From positions 1-40,095 of the forward strand of contig SKVR01000145.1 in assembly GCA_007129355.1 (NCBI GenBank): a stretch of 40,095 nt of DNA, in the 5' to 3' direction. Origin of the DNA: Bacteroidales bacterium (GTDB lineage: Bacteria > Bacteroidota > Bacteroidia > Bacteroidales > UBA7960). Each line of letters begins with the position of its first letter. Position 1 is the stretch's first letter. Below are positions 18,203 through 27,212 of this stretch, piece by piece. The notes under the pieces were generated by a model. The model saw only the letters and a list, made by a program, of their open reading frames with translations, did not search any database and was not told the origin of the DNA. A program made the position numbers and the translations under genes.

Positions 18203-18239
18203 ACGATTTTATTTAGGGATTAATGTATTCCTTGTTAAA

Positions 18240-18761
18240 TTACCAGTGAAACCCATCTTCATCAAACCATTTATCCTGTACTTTCATAACCTGTTCGAGT
18301 ACATCCCTGGCACAACCTTTACCCGCGGAGACGGGCGAAATGTATTTGCTGATATGTTTTATTTCCTGCGCTGCATCGGCCGGGCAGGCTGCAACGCCCA
18401 CCTCTTTCATGATCTCATAATCGGGAATGTCATCACCCATGTAAAGGATATTCTCCATTTTCAGATTATCCCTTTTTACAATTTCATGAAATACTTCCAG
18501 CTTGTTGCCAATGGCAAGATAAATTTCCTTAATACCCAACCCTTCAAATCTTTGTCTTACTGCTTCAGAATTACCCCCGGTAATTATTATGATACGATAA
18601 CCTTTTTTTATGGCAAGCTGCAGGGCATAGCCATCCTTTACATTCATGGAGCGGAGCATTTGTCCGTCGGGGGTGAGCAAAACAATGCCATCAGTCATTA
18701 CACCATCAACATCAAAAATAAACGTATCAATACCGGAGAGAAGGGCTTTGTAATTCGACAT
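18240..18761 (-). CDS. KdsC-like HAD family phosphatase
   Basis: 173 aa; TFIFDVDGVMTDGIVL, IIITGGNSEAVRQR, ILYMGDDIPDYEIMKEVGVAACPADA. Confidence 0.9.
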   Translation of the reverse strand: MSNYKALLSGIDTFIFDVDGVMTDGIVLLTPDGQMLRSMNVKDGYALQLAIKKGYRIIIITGGNSEAVRQRFEGLGIKEIYLAIGNKLEVFHEIVKRDNLKMENILYMGDDIPDYEIMKEVGVAACPADAAQEIKHISKYISPVSAGKGCARDVLEQVMKVQDKWFDEDGFHW

Positions 18762-18766
18762 TAGTT

Positions 18767-19558
18767 TCAGCTTTTCTTGTTTTTTTCTTTGCTTTCTATA
18801 ATACTTTGGGAAATAAAAGTATAAATTTTTTGGTAAGCGGGCAAGGCAGAAAGTTTTTCCAGGTGTTTTTCCATGATAGTATGGTCTTCACGAACAGCCG
18901 GACCTGTCTGTACTTCAGCCGGTTTATGGGTTTTTACTTTGCGTAAAGTTTCATCAAGTAAAGGCTGCAAAAGATCGAATGATATATTTTCTTTTTGCAG
19001 TATTTCATCGGCTATGGCAAACATATGGTTTGTGAAGTTGCAGGCAAACACTGCCGCAATATGCAATGCTTCCCTTTGCGGGGAATTGATACGTTCTACC
19101 TTACGGCTTATTTTGCGACCAAGCTTCATAAGCATCATCAGGTGTTCATGGTCCTGTGCTTCAATGCAAAGCGGAATATTTGAAAAACCGGCTTTTACTT
19201 TTTTTGAGAAGGTTTGCAGGGGATATAAAACACCGTATCTCAGGTTACGACCTTTTAAAATATTCATATCAAGACTACCTGAAGTATGCACTACAAAGGC
19301 ATTCTCAATGTCAAACTCTTTCAGAACATCCTCCAGTGCACCATCTGAAACTGAGAAAATATACAAATCGGCATGGGGTAGTATCTTTTTAATATCTGTA
19401 GTGCAGTAAGAGCCGAGCTTCTGGGCCAGTGCAGCTGCTGATTTTCCGGTACGGCTGAAAACCTGGAGTACTTCAATCCCGTTGGTTTTAAGTGCCATAC
19501 CCAAATGAGTTGCAACATTGCCTGCCCCTATCAGTATTACTGTTTTGATTGACTTCAT
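18767..19558 (-). CDS. Rossmann-like and DUF2520 domain protein
   Basis: 263 aa; VILIGAGNVATHLGMAL, VHTSGSLDMNILKG, YPLQTFSK. Confidence 0.87.
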   Translation of the reverse strand: MKSIKTVILIGAGNVATHLGMALKTNGIEVLQVFSRTGKSAAALAQKLGSYCTTDIKKILPHADLYIFSVSDGALEDVLKEFDIENAFVVHTSGSLDMNILKGRNLRYGVLYPLQTFSKKVKAGFSNIPLCIEAQDHEHLMMLMKLGRKISRKVERINSPQREALHIAAVFACNFTNHMFAIADEILQKENISFDLLQPLLDETLRKVKTHKPAEVQTGPAVREDHTIMEKHLEKLSALPAYQKIYTFISQSIIESKEKNKKS

Positions 19559-21954
19559 GTGTTTTTATTCCTTCTTTTCCACCTTCGGCGAAATGCCATC
19601 CAGAAACCGGTAAGCATTACCAGGCAGCTAAACCATAAAAGATTGATATAAGGGAATATAATGGTCTTGATGATAATAAAATCCGGATGCTCACGGTAAA
19701 GTTCCACCACTATGGTATAAGGTTTATCGGAAACTTCACTGAAGCGGAAACGATAATCCAGATCGCGGATTACATCGTCATTATACAATAAGGATTGCCC
19801 TTGCAGAATAAACTGAGGTTTTGCTGTTAAGGTCTGGCCTAAATGTGTGGTAACATCAATAGTTGCTTCAACAACAATCCTTTGTGCTGAATCAGGAATA
19901 ACATCACTTGCATTAATAGCGCTAACCACTATATGATTATTATCAATGTGCAGGGTATCATGCAGGGTCATTTCGTAGGTGCCCAGCAATTCCGACTCTT
20001 CATGATGGTGCTTATGGCTGTGCTTGTCAACATCGGCAAAAGTAATGTAGGTAAAGACATCCTTGTTCAGATAAACCTTTGCATAAGGATTATAAACATT
20101 GCCCATGTTTTCATTGAGTTTGATGGATGGCTTGGCCTGGAAAACCTTATAATACTCTCCATCCTGATTCTCTCTCAGAAAATCTAGTTCATAAAAAATA
20201 TCCTCACCCTCATGATAATGGCCTCTGTAGGTAACATAATAACTCCCCATAGGTAAAATTTCATCCTTGATCAGCAGCAGGTTCTCATTTTCTGAAAAGG
20301 CTTCACCCAGAAAATAGCCCGATGTGTTTTTGGAAATGGTTTCCTGTTGCGAAAAGGTCATCAGCACTGCAATAAGGAATAGGGCAATGCCCAGGTGGCT
20401 GATGATGGTAGGTGTGTTTGCCAGGATATTTTTAAAACGAAGCAACATATCCATGGAAGAGAAAAATGCAAACAAGCCTGCAAAAAGAAATACAATATGT
20501 GCAATTTGCCAGTCATGTGTAAACCATACGATTATTACTGTAAAAACAATGCTCAGGGTAAGAGATAGTCCGGTTTTACGGATGAACTTTTTTAAATCGT
20601 TCTTTCCCCACTTGAGGAAATGTGCAAAACCCATAAGCAGGGCAACCAGCACTGCAAACGGTAGTTGCCAGGTATTGTAGTGCTGCACTGCGTTTACCGG
20701 CGGAGAAAGTTCGGTACCCAGGAACTTATTGAATACCGGAATAGAAGTGGTAAAAATGATCTGAAAAGCCGATAGCACAAGCACCAGACCGGCAATAAAC
20801 AACCAGAATTCGCGCGATACAGGCTCTTCATTCTGTGCCGAAGGAAGCTTTTTGTAATGCCTGAAAAGCACTGTTAGTGAAAGGATAAGAAATGTAAAGA
20901 TATAGGTAAGGATCTGAAAGCCCATGCCGTCGTTGCCGAATGAGTGTACTGAAGTTTCCGAGAGTACACCGCTGCGGGTAAGATAAGTGCTGTATATTAC
21001 AAATATGAAAGCCAGGAATGTGAATAAGAATGCCGGGAAAAAGTTTTCCTTTTTTCTTCTGGCCACCAGCATCAGGTGCAAAGCAGCCACAATGACCAAC
21101 CAGGGAACCAGCGATGCATTTTCGATGGGGTCCCATGCCCAGAAGCCTCCAAAAGTAAGCGATTCATAAGCCCAGACACCACCCAGCAGGATACCTGCTC
21201 CCAGGAAAAAAACAGTAAGGTGTACCCAGGGCAGGGCAGGGGCGATCCACTCCTGATATTTCTTTTTCCAAAGCCCTGCTATTCCGTAAGCATAGGGAAC
21301 CAGTGCAAGGGCAAAACCGACAAACAATACCGGGGGATGCGACAACATCCAGAAATTGCGAAGCAGGGGGTTCAGTCCGTTTCCATCAACAATCAAAGAA
21401 AGATAGAACGGATTGCGGAAAAATTCACTGGCAGCATTTTCGGGCACTTCGCGCAGCAGCAGAAAAGGACTCATCCCAATGTTGATACTTCCCAAACTTA
21501 TACCCAGCATCATGGATGTCATGAAAAGCTGTGAGAAGGCAACGATGACCATAACCGGGTTTTCCCATTTTCCGGCAAACCGGATTAGGAACAACCCAAC
21601 CACCACCTGGCAAAGCGTCCAGAAAAGGAAACTACCTTCCTGACCGGCCCAGAATGAAGCAATCAGGTAGCCCAGTCCCAAATCATTCTCAGTATGTATC
21701 CACACATAGCGGTATTCGTAATAGCGGTTCAGGAGCAGGTACATCAGCATGACACCGGCAAGGAAAATAAAAAAGCTGTGCGCCATAAATGCATATCGTC
21801 CCCATCTTCGCCACAAGTGAGTGTCGGAAGGATGGTCTTTGGACGACTGCAGGTAAAAGAACGCTGAGAAGAGGGCGGCAAGGAATCCTATAAGAATGGA
21901 GAATTTGCCAATGTTACCGGGGAGAAGATGTTCCCCTACATATTGTATATCCAT
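19555..21954 (-). CDS. ccmF: Cytochrome c biogenesis protein CcmF-like (CcmF/CcsA family)
   Basis: 799 aa polytopic; WAGQEGSFLFW, LLRNFWMLSHPPVLFVGF, WAYESLTFGGFWAWDPIENASLVPWL, YSTYLTRSGVLSETSVHSF. Confidence 0.92.
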   Translation of the reverse strand: MDIQYVGEHLLPGNIGKFSILIGFLAALFSAFFYLQSSKDHPSDTHLWRRWGRYAFMAHSFFIFLAGVMLMYLLLNRYYEYRYVWIHTENDLGLGYLIASFWAGQEGSFLFWTLCQVVVGLFLIRFAGKWENPVMVIVAFSQLFMTSMMLGISLGSINIGMSPFLLLREVPENAASEFFRNPFYLSLIVDGNGLNPLLRNFWMLSHPPVLFVGFALALVPYAYGIAGLWKKKYQEWIAPALPWVHLTVFFLGAGILLGGVWAYESLTFGGFWAWDPIENASLVPWLVIVAALHLMLVARRKKENFFPAFLFTFLAFIFVIYSTYLTRSGVLSETSVHSFGNDGMGFQILTYIFTFLILSLTVLFRHYKKLPSAQNEEPVSREFWLFIAGLVLVLSAFQIIFTTSIPVFNKFLGTELSPPVNAVQHYNTWQLPFAVLVALLMGFAHFLKWGKNDLKKFIRKTGLSLTLSIVFTVIIVWFTHDWQIAHIVFLFAGLFAFFSSMDMLLRFKNILANTPTIISHLGIALFLIAVLMTFSQQETISKNTSGYFLGEAFSENENLLLIKDEILPMGSYYVTYRGHYHEGEDIFYELDFLRENQDGEYYKVFQAKPSIKLNENMGNVYNPYAKVYLNKDVFTYITFADVDKHSHKHHHEESELLGTYEMTLHDTLHIDNNHIVVSAINASDVIPDSAQRIVVEATIDVTTHLGQTLTAKPQFILQGQSLLYNDDVIRDLDYRFRFSEVSDKPYTIVVELYREHPDFIIIKTIIFPYINLLWFSCLVMLTGFWMAFRRRWKRRNKNT

Positions 21955-21985
21955 GAAGTAGAATTTGTTTCGTTGATTACGGGGG

Positions 21986-22014
21986 CAAAATTAAGGAAAT
22001 AATTTTCAAAACAA
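21986..22014 (-). promoter_or_regulatory. Candidate ccmF promoter: -7 TAATTTTG (21993..21986), -33 TTG (22014..22012)
   Basis: TAnnTTTG match with 18-nt spacer on minus strand, 32 nt upstream of the ccmF ATG. Confidence 0.55.
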
Positions 22015-22022
22015 GCATTTCG

Positions 22023-22050
22023 TTACCTTAATAAATGTTTAATAAGGTAA
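22023..22050. promoter_or_regulatory. Near-perfect palindrome upstream of the ccmF promoter
   Basis: ttaccttaataaa-tg-tttaataaggtaa, 13-bp arms with one mismatch. Confidence 0.7.
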
Positions 22051-22088
22051 TTTCCTGCATATAAATAATTACAGATAACTGCTGTAAT

Positions 22089-23534
22089 TTACCACCTGAA
22101 GCTCGGTGCAGCAGGATCCACTTTTTTACGGTAGTGGGTTACGATATTCAACCCGAAATGCACTGTAGCCGTCTGAATAGTATGTGGTCTAAGGCCGCCC
22201 AAAAAATTATCAACTACGGTATAAAACTGCAGGGGCCCCAGGTTCAGATGAAGGCCGAATCCCACATTATTGTAGTTCCAGTGTATTACGGAATACGAAA
22301 CTGATGTACCCAGCATGGGAGCTACCTGCAGGTTATATGAGGCGGTGAAGGATGGATAAATGGTTCCTGCGAGGTATTCTCCGCGTCCCAGTAAAGCAAA
22401 TTTGTGTTTCCTGCCGGGCGAAAAGGCAGCTGAAACAAAAAGTTTGGGAGGCAGCATTGTACGGTAGGCATTGGTGGTTTCTTCAACATCAAAGATATCC
22501 AGAATGGAGTCGGTTAATTGCTCGAAACCGCTGCCGTTCTCACTTCCGAAAAAGTCATTGAAATCAATGCCTGTAAATTCAAATTCACCTCGCATCCGGA
22601 AGTTCTCCACATCGCTTTTCCAGTCAATGAGACCCAGATCAACCAGGCTGAATGCCAGGGTAAATTTATCCGACAAACGGAATGAAGCACCCAGGTCAAT
22701 GGCCAGTCCCAGGTTTTGCGTATTGGTAAGATAGTTTATGATGTCTTCTTCTTCAACCTCAAAGTAGGTTTCATTGCCAATGGAGTCCAGAGGTGAGAGT
22801 TCAAAAAAAATGGAAGTATTTACCAGCAGATCAGCGTTAAGAAGTAATTCGTAATTATTGTCGCGGGTGGTAAGTTTCAGATCTGTCTTTTCAAAAAAGA
22901 CATTACCCATACCCTGCAGTGCTTTGGCGCGGATACCGGCAGTTAGCCAGTCGTTCCACTGGCGTGAGTAACCAATGCCAAATTCACGGTAGTGAATGGC
23001 ATCCAGCGAAATACGGCCGAGTTCGGCCGGTATTTCCTCACCCTGCTGAATACTTTGTTGAAGGAAGTAGTCATTGCCATCGGCCAGCAAACGTACAAAA
23101 TCACGCGAGTAACCCAAATGGGTTCCCACCCTTTCCGTAATATTGAATGAAAAATAGTCTTTTTTGCTTCTGAAACCAAAACCCAGAATATCGGTCTGAA
23201 AATCAAAACTCAGAAAGTTGTTTCTATCCAGCTTGTCGAGCATGGACTGCTCGTCGATGAAAAGGCTGCTGCCGTTTTCATTCTTTTTGATGAGGTCCTG
23301 GGGCGCAAATCCGCTATGGTTAAAACCTACGTAAAGAGATGATATCCCCGGAAATCCCAGGTAAAAACCTGCGTTGGGTTGCAGTGCGGGATTGCTGTAA
23401 GATGCCTGGGGTATACCCTGCATCCAGTAAATTGTGTTGTATAGCTGAGCTTTGACAGGATTTTGAAACCCTGATAAAACTATAATACCCATAAAAAGAA
23501 TAATCCTGATTGTTTTACATATATGTGGGGTCAT
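22089..23534 (-). CDS. DUF5723-like outer membrane protein
   Basis: 481 aa; signal peptide, QLYNTIYWMQGIPQASYSNPALQPNAGFYLGFPGISSLYVGFNHSGF, alternating beta-strand pattern. Confidence 0.75.
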   Translation of the reverse strand: MTPHICKTIRIILFMGIIVLSGFQNPVKAQLYNTIYWMQGIPQASYSNPALQPNAGFYLGFPGISSLYVGFNHSGFAPQDLIKKNENGSSLFIDEQSMLDKLDRNNFLSFDFQTDILGFGFRSKKDYFSFNITERVGTHLGYSRDFVRLLADGNDYFLQQSIQQGEEIPAELGRISLDAIHYREFGIGYSRQWNDWLTAGIRAKALQGMGNVFFEKTDLKLTTRDNNYELLLNADLLVNTSIFFELSPLDSIGNETYFEVEEEDIINYLTNTQNLGLAIDLGASFRLSDKFTLAFSLVDLGLIDWKSDVENFRMRGEFEFTGIDFNDFFGSENGSGFEQLTDSILDIFDVEETTNAYRTMLPPKLFVSAAFSPGRKHKFALLGRGEYLAGTIYPSFTASYNLQVAPMLGTSVSYSVIHWNYNNVGFGLHLNLGPLQFYTVVDNFLGGLRPHTIQTATVHFGLNIVTHYRKKVDPAAPSFRW

Positions 23535-23639
23535 AAAATAGTTCCTTTTTGAGTTATTTTTATGATAGCTTTTTATAATTAATATCTTAGATTAGTAATA
23601 TTAGCTTTTACGCTTTTGCAGACTCCTGATTGTGTATAG

Positions 23640-25253
23640 CTAATCTTCATCAACGTTAAAAAGTTCTGTTCTCACTTTTGCCCTTGCTCCCATACGGACA
23701 CCTATCTCGTAAGAGTCAAGTATTTTAACAGATGCCCCTTCTTCGTGGTTCCAGGTGTTGAACTGTACCTCGAGTAAAAGTTTTTCTGCATTTTGCAAGG
23801 ACTCGATTTTGCTTTCCTCAAGGTAAATCAACGTTTCTTTGAGGGTGGGTTGTGTAACAATCTGACTTCCTGGATCTGTTGGTGCCGGATCAATCACGTT
23901 AAGTGGAGTGGGCTCAGAAAAAAGACGATCAAAAATCTGCATATTTTCGTCCAGAAAGAAAATGTCGATGGATGCAGCAAGCGGGAATCCATTTTCTATT
24001 TGAATCTTTAATTCCAGCCATTCGATGGTGGCATCATCAGAAAGGCCACCAATCGGGTTGTCAATGTTTTCCTTCAATTCAAAGTTATCAACCCGGCCGA
24101 AAAGGGGCAGATTTACTTCTACATCAATACTAAGATTACTGTTGTAATTGATGAAATTGGGCGACTGTTGTTTGGCCGGATTGGTAATCCCAATTACATC
24201 GTAATGAATACTGACGGGCCTTATGCTCATTACTTCATCAATGTTAGTATTTGACCTGTTTAGCTCAAAGGTGGAAACTGAAGTATTCCCAAGGCTTTCG
24301 GGCATATCGATACTCCAGCCGGTTACGTCTTCATTCTCAACAGGTATGGTTTTATCGTCATTATTGTATGCATAAAACTCAGTAAATATGAGTTCCATGG
24401 GAGTGCCAAATGAATTTCTGGCAATAATTTCGATAACGGGATTTTCGAAAAATATGTCGGCAAGATTGACATTTTTGAATATATCAATTCCTACATCTGT
24501 ATTTCCCACAGGAAAGGTAATGTTACCAATATAGCCATAGATGTATTCGTACCTTATGTTTTCCATGGATTGCTGGAAATTTATGTTGTAAGGCGCATTG
24601 GCAGGATTGCCATTACCGGTAACGGTAATTGTAAACCTTACCACGAATAAATTGGCATCGTTGCCCAGATCAATACTGCTTCCATTCAGGTTAACACTTA
24701 AATCCTGGGATGGGGTTACGGTTCCTGAAATCATTTCACCGGTTTCTGTTTCAGAATTGATGATCTCAAACTCTGCACTGATGTTATACCCATCGGCTAT
24801 GAGCTGTTCGGCATTTTCAACACTTACATTGAATCTCCCTTGTCTGAATTTGATTTGTTCAACATACTGATCTTCACTGAATACTAGTAAAAAGCCTCTT
24901 TCAGTTACTATTTCAGACTTTGAAGTCGGATCAATTTCCACCGAAAAACCTTGATTCTGATCAGGTATACTGAAAATTTCCTCCGCCGGTAAGGAAAAAA
25001 CTCTGCCTTTATAGACAAGCCAGATCAGGTTTTCATCATCGGTCTCTATTATACCAAGACCCTCCGAATCTATAATATCGCTTATGGATAGTCTTGCATC
25101 AACCAGTGGGAGGGCAAAAGTGGCATCGTAAGTGTAATCATCCATATTATCAATAGAATCAAGGTAGCTGTAATCACATGATTTCAACATCAGGATGAAT
25201 ACCCAGATAACGGCAATTGCCGGCCATAAGATATTTTTTCTGCTAGTTTTCAT
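23640..25253 (-). CDS. Putative lipoprotein, beta-rich, unknown function
   Basis: Preferred ATG at 25253 gives MKTSRKNILWPAIAVIWVFILMLKSC (lipobox-like LKSC); rest beta-rich. Confidence 0.7.
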   Translation of the reverse strand: MKTSRKNILWPAIAVIWVFILMLKSCDYSYLDSIDNMDDYTYDATFALPLVDARLSISDIIDSEGLGIIETDDENLIWLVYKGRVFSLPAEEIFSIPDQNQGFSVEIDPTSKSEIVTERGFLLVFSEDQYVEQIKFRQGRFNVSVENAEQLIADGYNISAEFEIINSETETGEMISGTVTPSQDLSVNLNGSSIDLGNDANLFVVRFTITVTGNGNPANAPYNINFQQSMENIRYEYIYGYIGNITFPVGNTDVGIDIFKNVNLADIFFENPVIEIIARNSFGTPMELIFTEFYAYNNDDKTIPVENEDVTGWSIDMPESLGNTSVSTFELNRSNTNIDEVMSIRPVSIHYDVIGITNPAKQQSPNFINYNSNLSIDVEVNLPLFGRVDNFELKENIDNPIGGLSDDATIEWLELKIQIENGFPLAASIDIFFLDENMQIFDRLFSEPTPLNVIDPAPTDPGSQIVTQPTLKETLIYLEESKIESLQNAEKLLLEVQFNTWNHEEGASVKILDSYEIGVRMGARAKVRTELFNVDED

Positions 25254-25418
25254 GGTAAAAAAGTTATAAAGAAAATAATCTCTTCTTTGCAAGGCTAATT
25301 TAGTTGTTTTCAAGTTTTAAAGGTATTAAATTATCACATGCATGTAATTTATGTTGACAAGTTTTTTGATTTGCAGTTTCAGTTCATTCTGTCTTGATTA
25401 TTCAACAAAACTTCACCT

Positions 25419-27119
25419 TTACGGAGTCAACTTACCATCAGTTGCTTCAGATATTTCATCAACAGCCATGCTGTCACCGAAATTGAACTGAATTTTTGAA
25501 TTCACCCTGTCGCCCGGCCCCGGTGAGAACCGCCATATCATTTGCCCTAAATCAGGAAATGACGGTTTGGAGAGTTCCTTTAAATCCAGAAACCGATCGG
25601 TAAACATTACCTCAAATGTTTCCAATAAACGGGGTACAGAATAGTAGAGCATGATATTGTGACTCTCATTTAAGGCATTTTGTAAAAACATATCATCTGA
25701 TGATATGGTGGTATCTTTTTCAAGATGAAGTAATTCGAAATATTTCAATAGATTTTCTTTCTTCGCCGAAGCAATGATGTAATCATCGCTATGAATGGCC
25801 CACCTCAGTTCATCTTTGATCAGCCCGTGGGTAAATACCTGGAAAAATCCGGGAATACTTATTTCCATCAGCTGGCCTGGTAAGTAACCGGTTTCATTTT
25901 CAGGTTCCGGAATAAGGAAAAAAATCCCCAGCCCGGGGTGCTGCAGGATACTTTCAAAATGGGTTGACCCAATCAGAACAACCGGATATTCATTCTGCCA
26001 TTGTTGTTCTCCGGGGAGTACCATTGCCAGCTCACCGGTCCAGTAGCCTGATAAACTATCCGTGCTGAGTCCTGTTACATCTGAAAACCTTCTTTTATGA
26101 AGCTCAAATAACGCGTATTTTTGGTTTTGTTGAAGAACCAACCTGAAATCCTGCTCAAACAATTCAGTGTCGGGCAGGTGATGATGGTAAACCAGAGAAG
26201 ATTGTGCAGGGATAAATTCATTCATCAGGGTTTTGGCTGGTTCCTGAAAATTTAAAATCGAAAAAAATCCCGGTGTATGCCTATGTGTATAAAGGAAGCC
26301 ATCAAAACAGGGTGCTTCCTCATCGCGACTGACTGTAAGTGAAATCCAGCCTGAAATAATCGAACAATCGATGCTAAGGGGATGATCCCAGAAAAAATAA
26401 TTAGAAAAAAAACCGCAGAATCGCGATGGTTCAATAAAAAGATGGTCTTCTTTATTGCTTGTATTCGAAAGAAGTTCAGAAAGTGTATTCTGTGTATTTA
26501 GTATGCCCAGATTGTTTCGGCCGGCATTTAATGATTTGAAGATTAAATTTTTGTCTGAAGAAATTACCGTAAAGTTTTTATCATGGGCCATATAGAGTTC
26601 CCGATAGTTTTCAGTAGCAGCGATGCTGTAAAACGTTTGGTTTGAGGTATCTGCTTTTTGTATGTGAGAATCGGGAAATAAAACCCTGGCAATTTCCAAA
26701 GCTGTTCTTTCTGCTTTTTTGCGGTGGGGAAAAGCAAGAACAAATAACCAGTTGCTTTCTCCGGGTTTGTGCATATGGTGCCATGACACGACCAGCGATG
26801 TGTTTTCCGGCACAATTGGGGAATTTGCTTCAGAATTAAAAACCGATCCGGCCTTGCGCATAAGGTCTGCGAAACGGTTAACGGAAAGTATACCCGTAAT
26901 TTCTTCCGGGAAAGGATTTTCGAGTTCAAAGGTTCCCGAAAATTCCAGTAGGTTATTTGACTGGTATATCAAACCTGCATCAGCAGGTATATAAATGAAC
27001 GGACTTCGGGCTAATGATTCAGCTTTTTTCTGAAACTCTATCAAAACCAGGTAAACTGATACCATGATAATTAGTACCAGGCCTGTAAGAAGTAAAACAA
27101 CTGTAGAAATTCTTTGCAT
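25419..27119 (-). CDS. Hypothetical membrane-anchored protein
   Basis: 566 aa with N-terminal TM helix (ISTVVLLLTGLVLIIMVSVYLVLI) and large exported domain; family not recognised. Confidence 0.6.
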   Translation of the reverse strand: MQRISTVVLLLTGLVLIIMVSVYLVLIEFQKKAESLARSPFIYIPADAGLIYQSNNLLEFSGTFELENPFPEEITGILSVNRFADLMRKAGSVFNSEANSPIVPENTSLVVSWHHMHKPGESNWLFVLAFPHRKKAERTALEIARVLFPDSHIQKADTSNQTFYSIAATENYRELYMAHDKNFTVISSDKNLIFKSLNAGRNNLGILNTQNTLSELLSNTSNKEDHLFIEPSRFCGFFSNYFFWDHPLSIDCSIISGWISLTVSRDEEAPCFDGFLYTHRHTPGFFSILNFQEPAKTLMNEFIPAQSSLVYHHHLPDTELFEQDFRLVLQQNQKYALFELHKRRFSDVTGLSTDSLSGYWTGELAMVLPGEQQWQNEYPVVLIGSTHFESILQHPGLGIFFLIPEPENETGYLPGQLMEISIPGFFQVFTHGLIKDELRWAIHSDDYIIASAKKENLLKYFELLHLEKDTTISSDDMFLQNALNESHNIMLYYSVPRLLETFEVMFTDRFLDLKELSKPSFPDLGQMIWRFSPGPGDRVNSKIQFNFGDSMAVDEISEATDGKLTP

Positions 27120-27212
27120 GGTTGAATTACTTAAAAAACTGTTTCTATAATGGCTTCTTCAGCCCGTATTTGCCAAAAATGATTAAGTTTTAATCTGGTA
27201 CTCCGGATTTTA

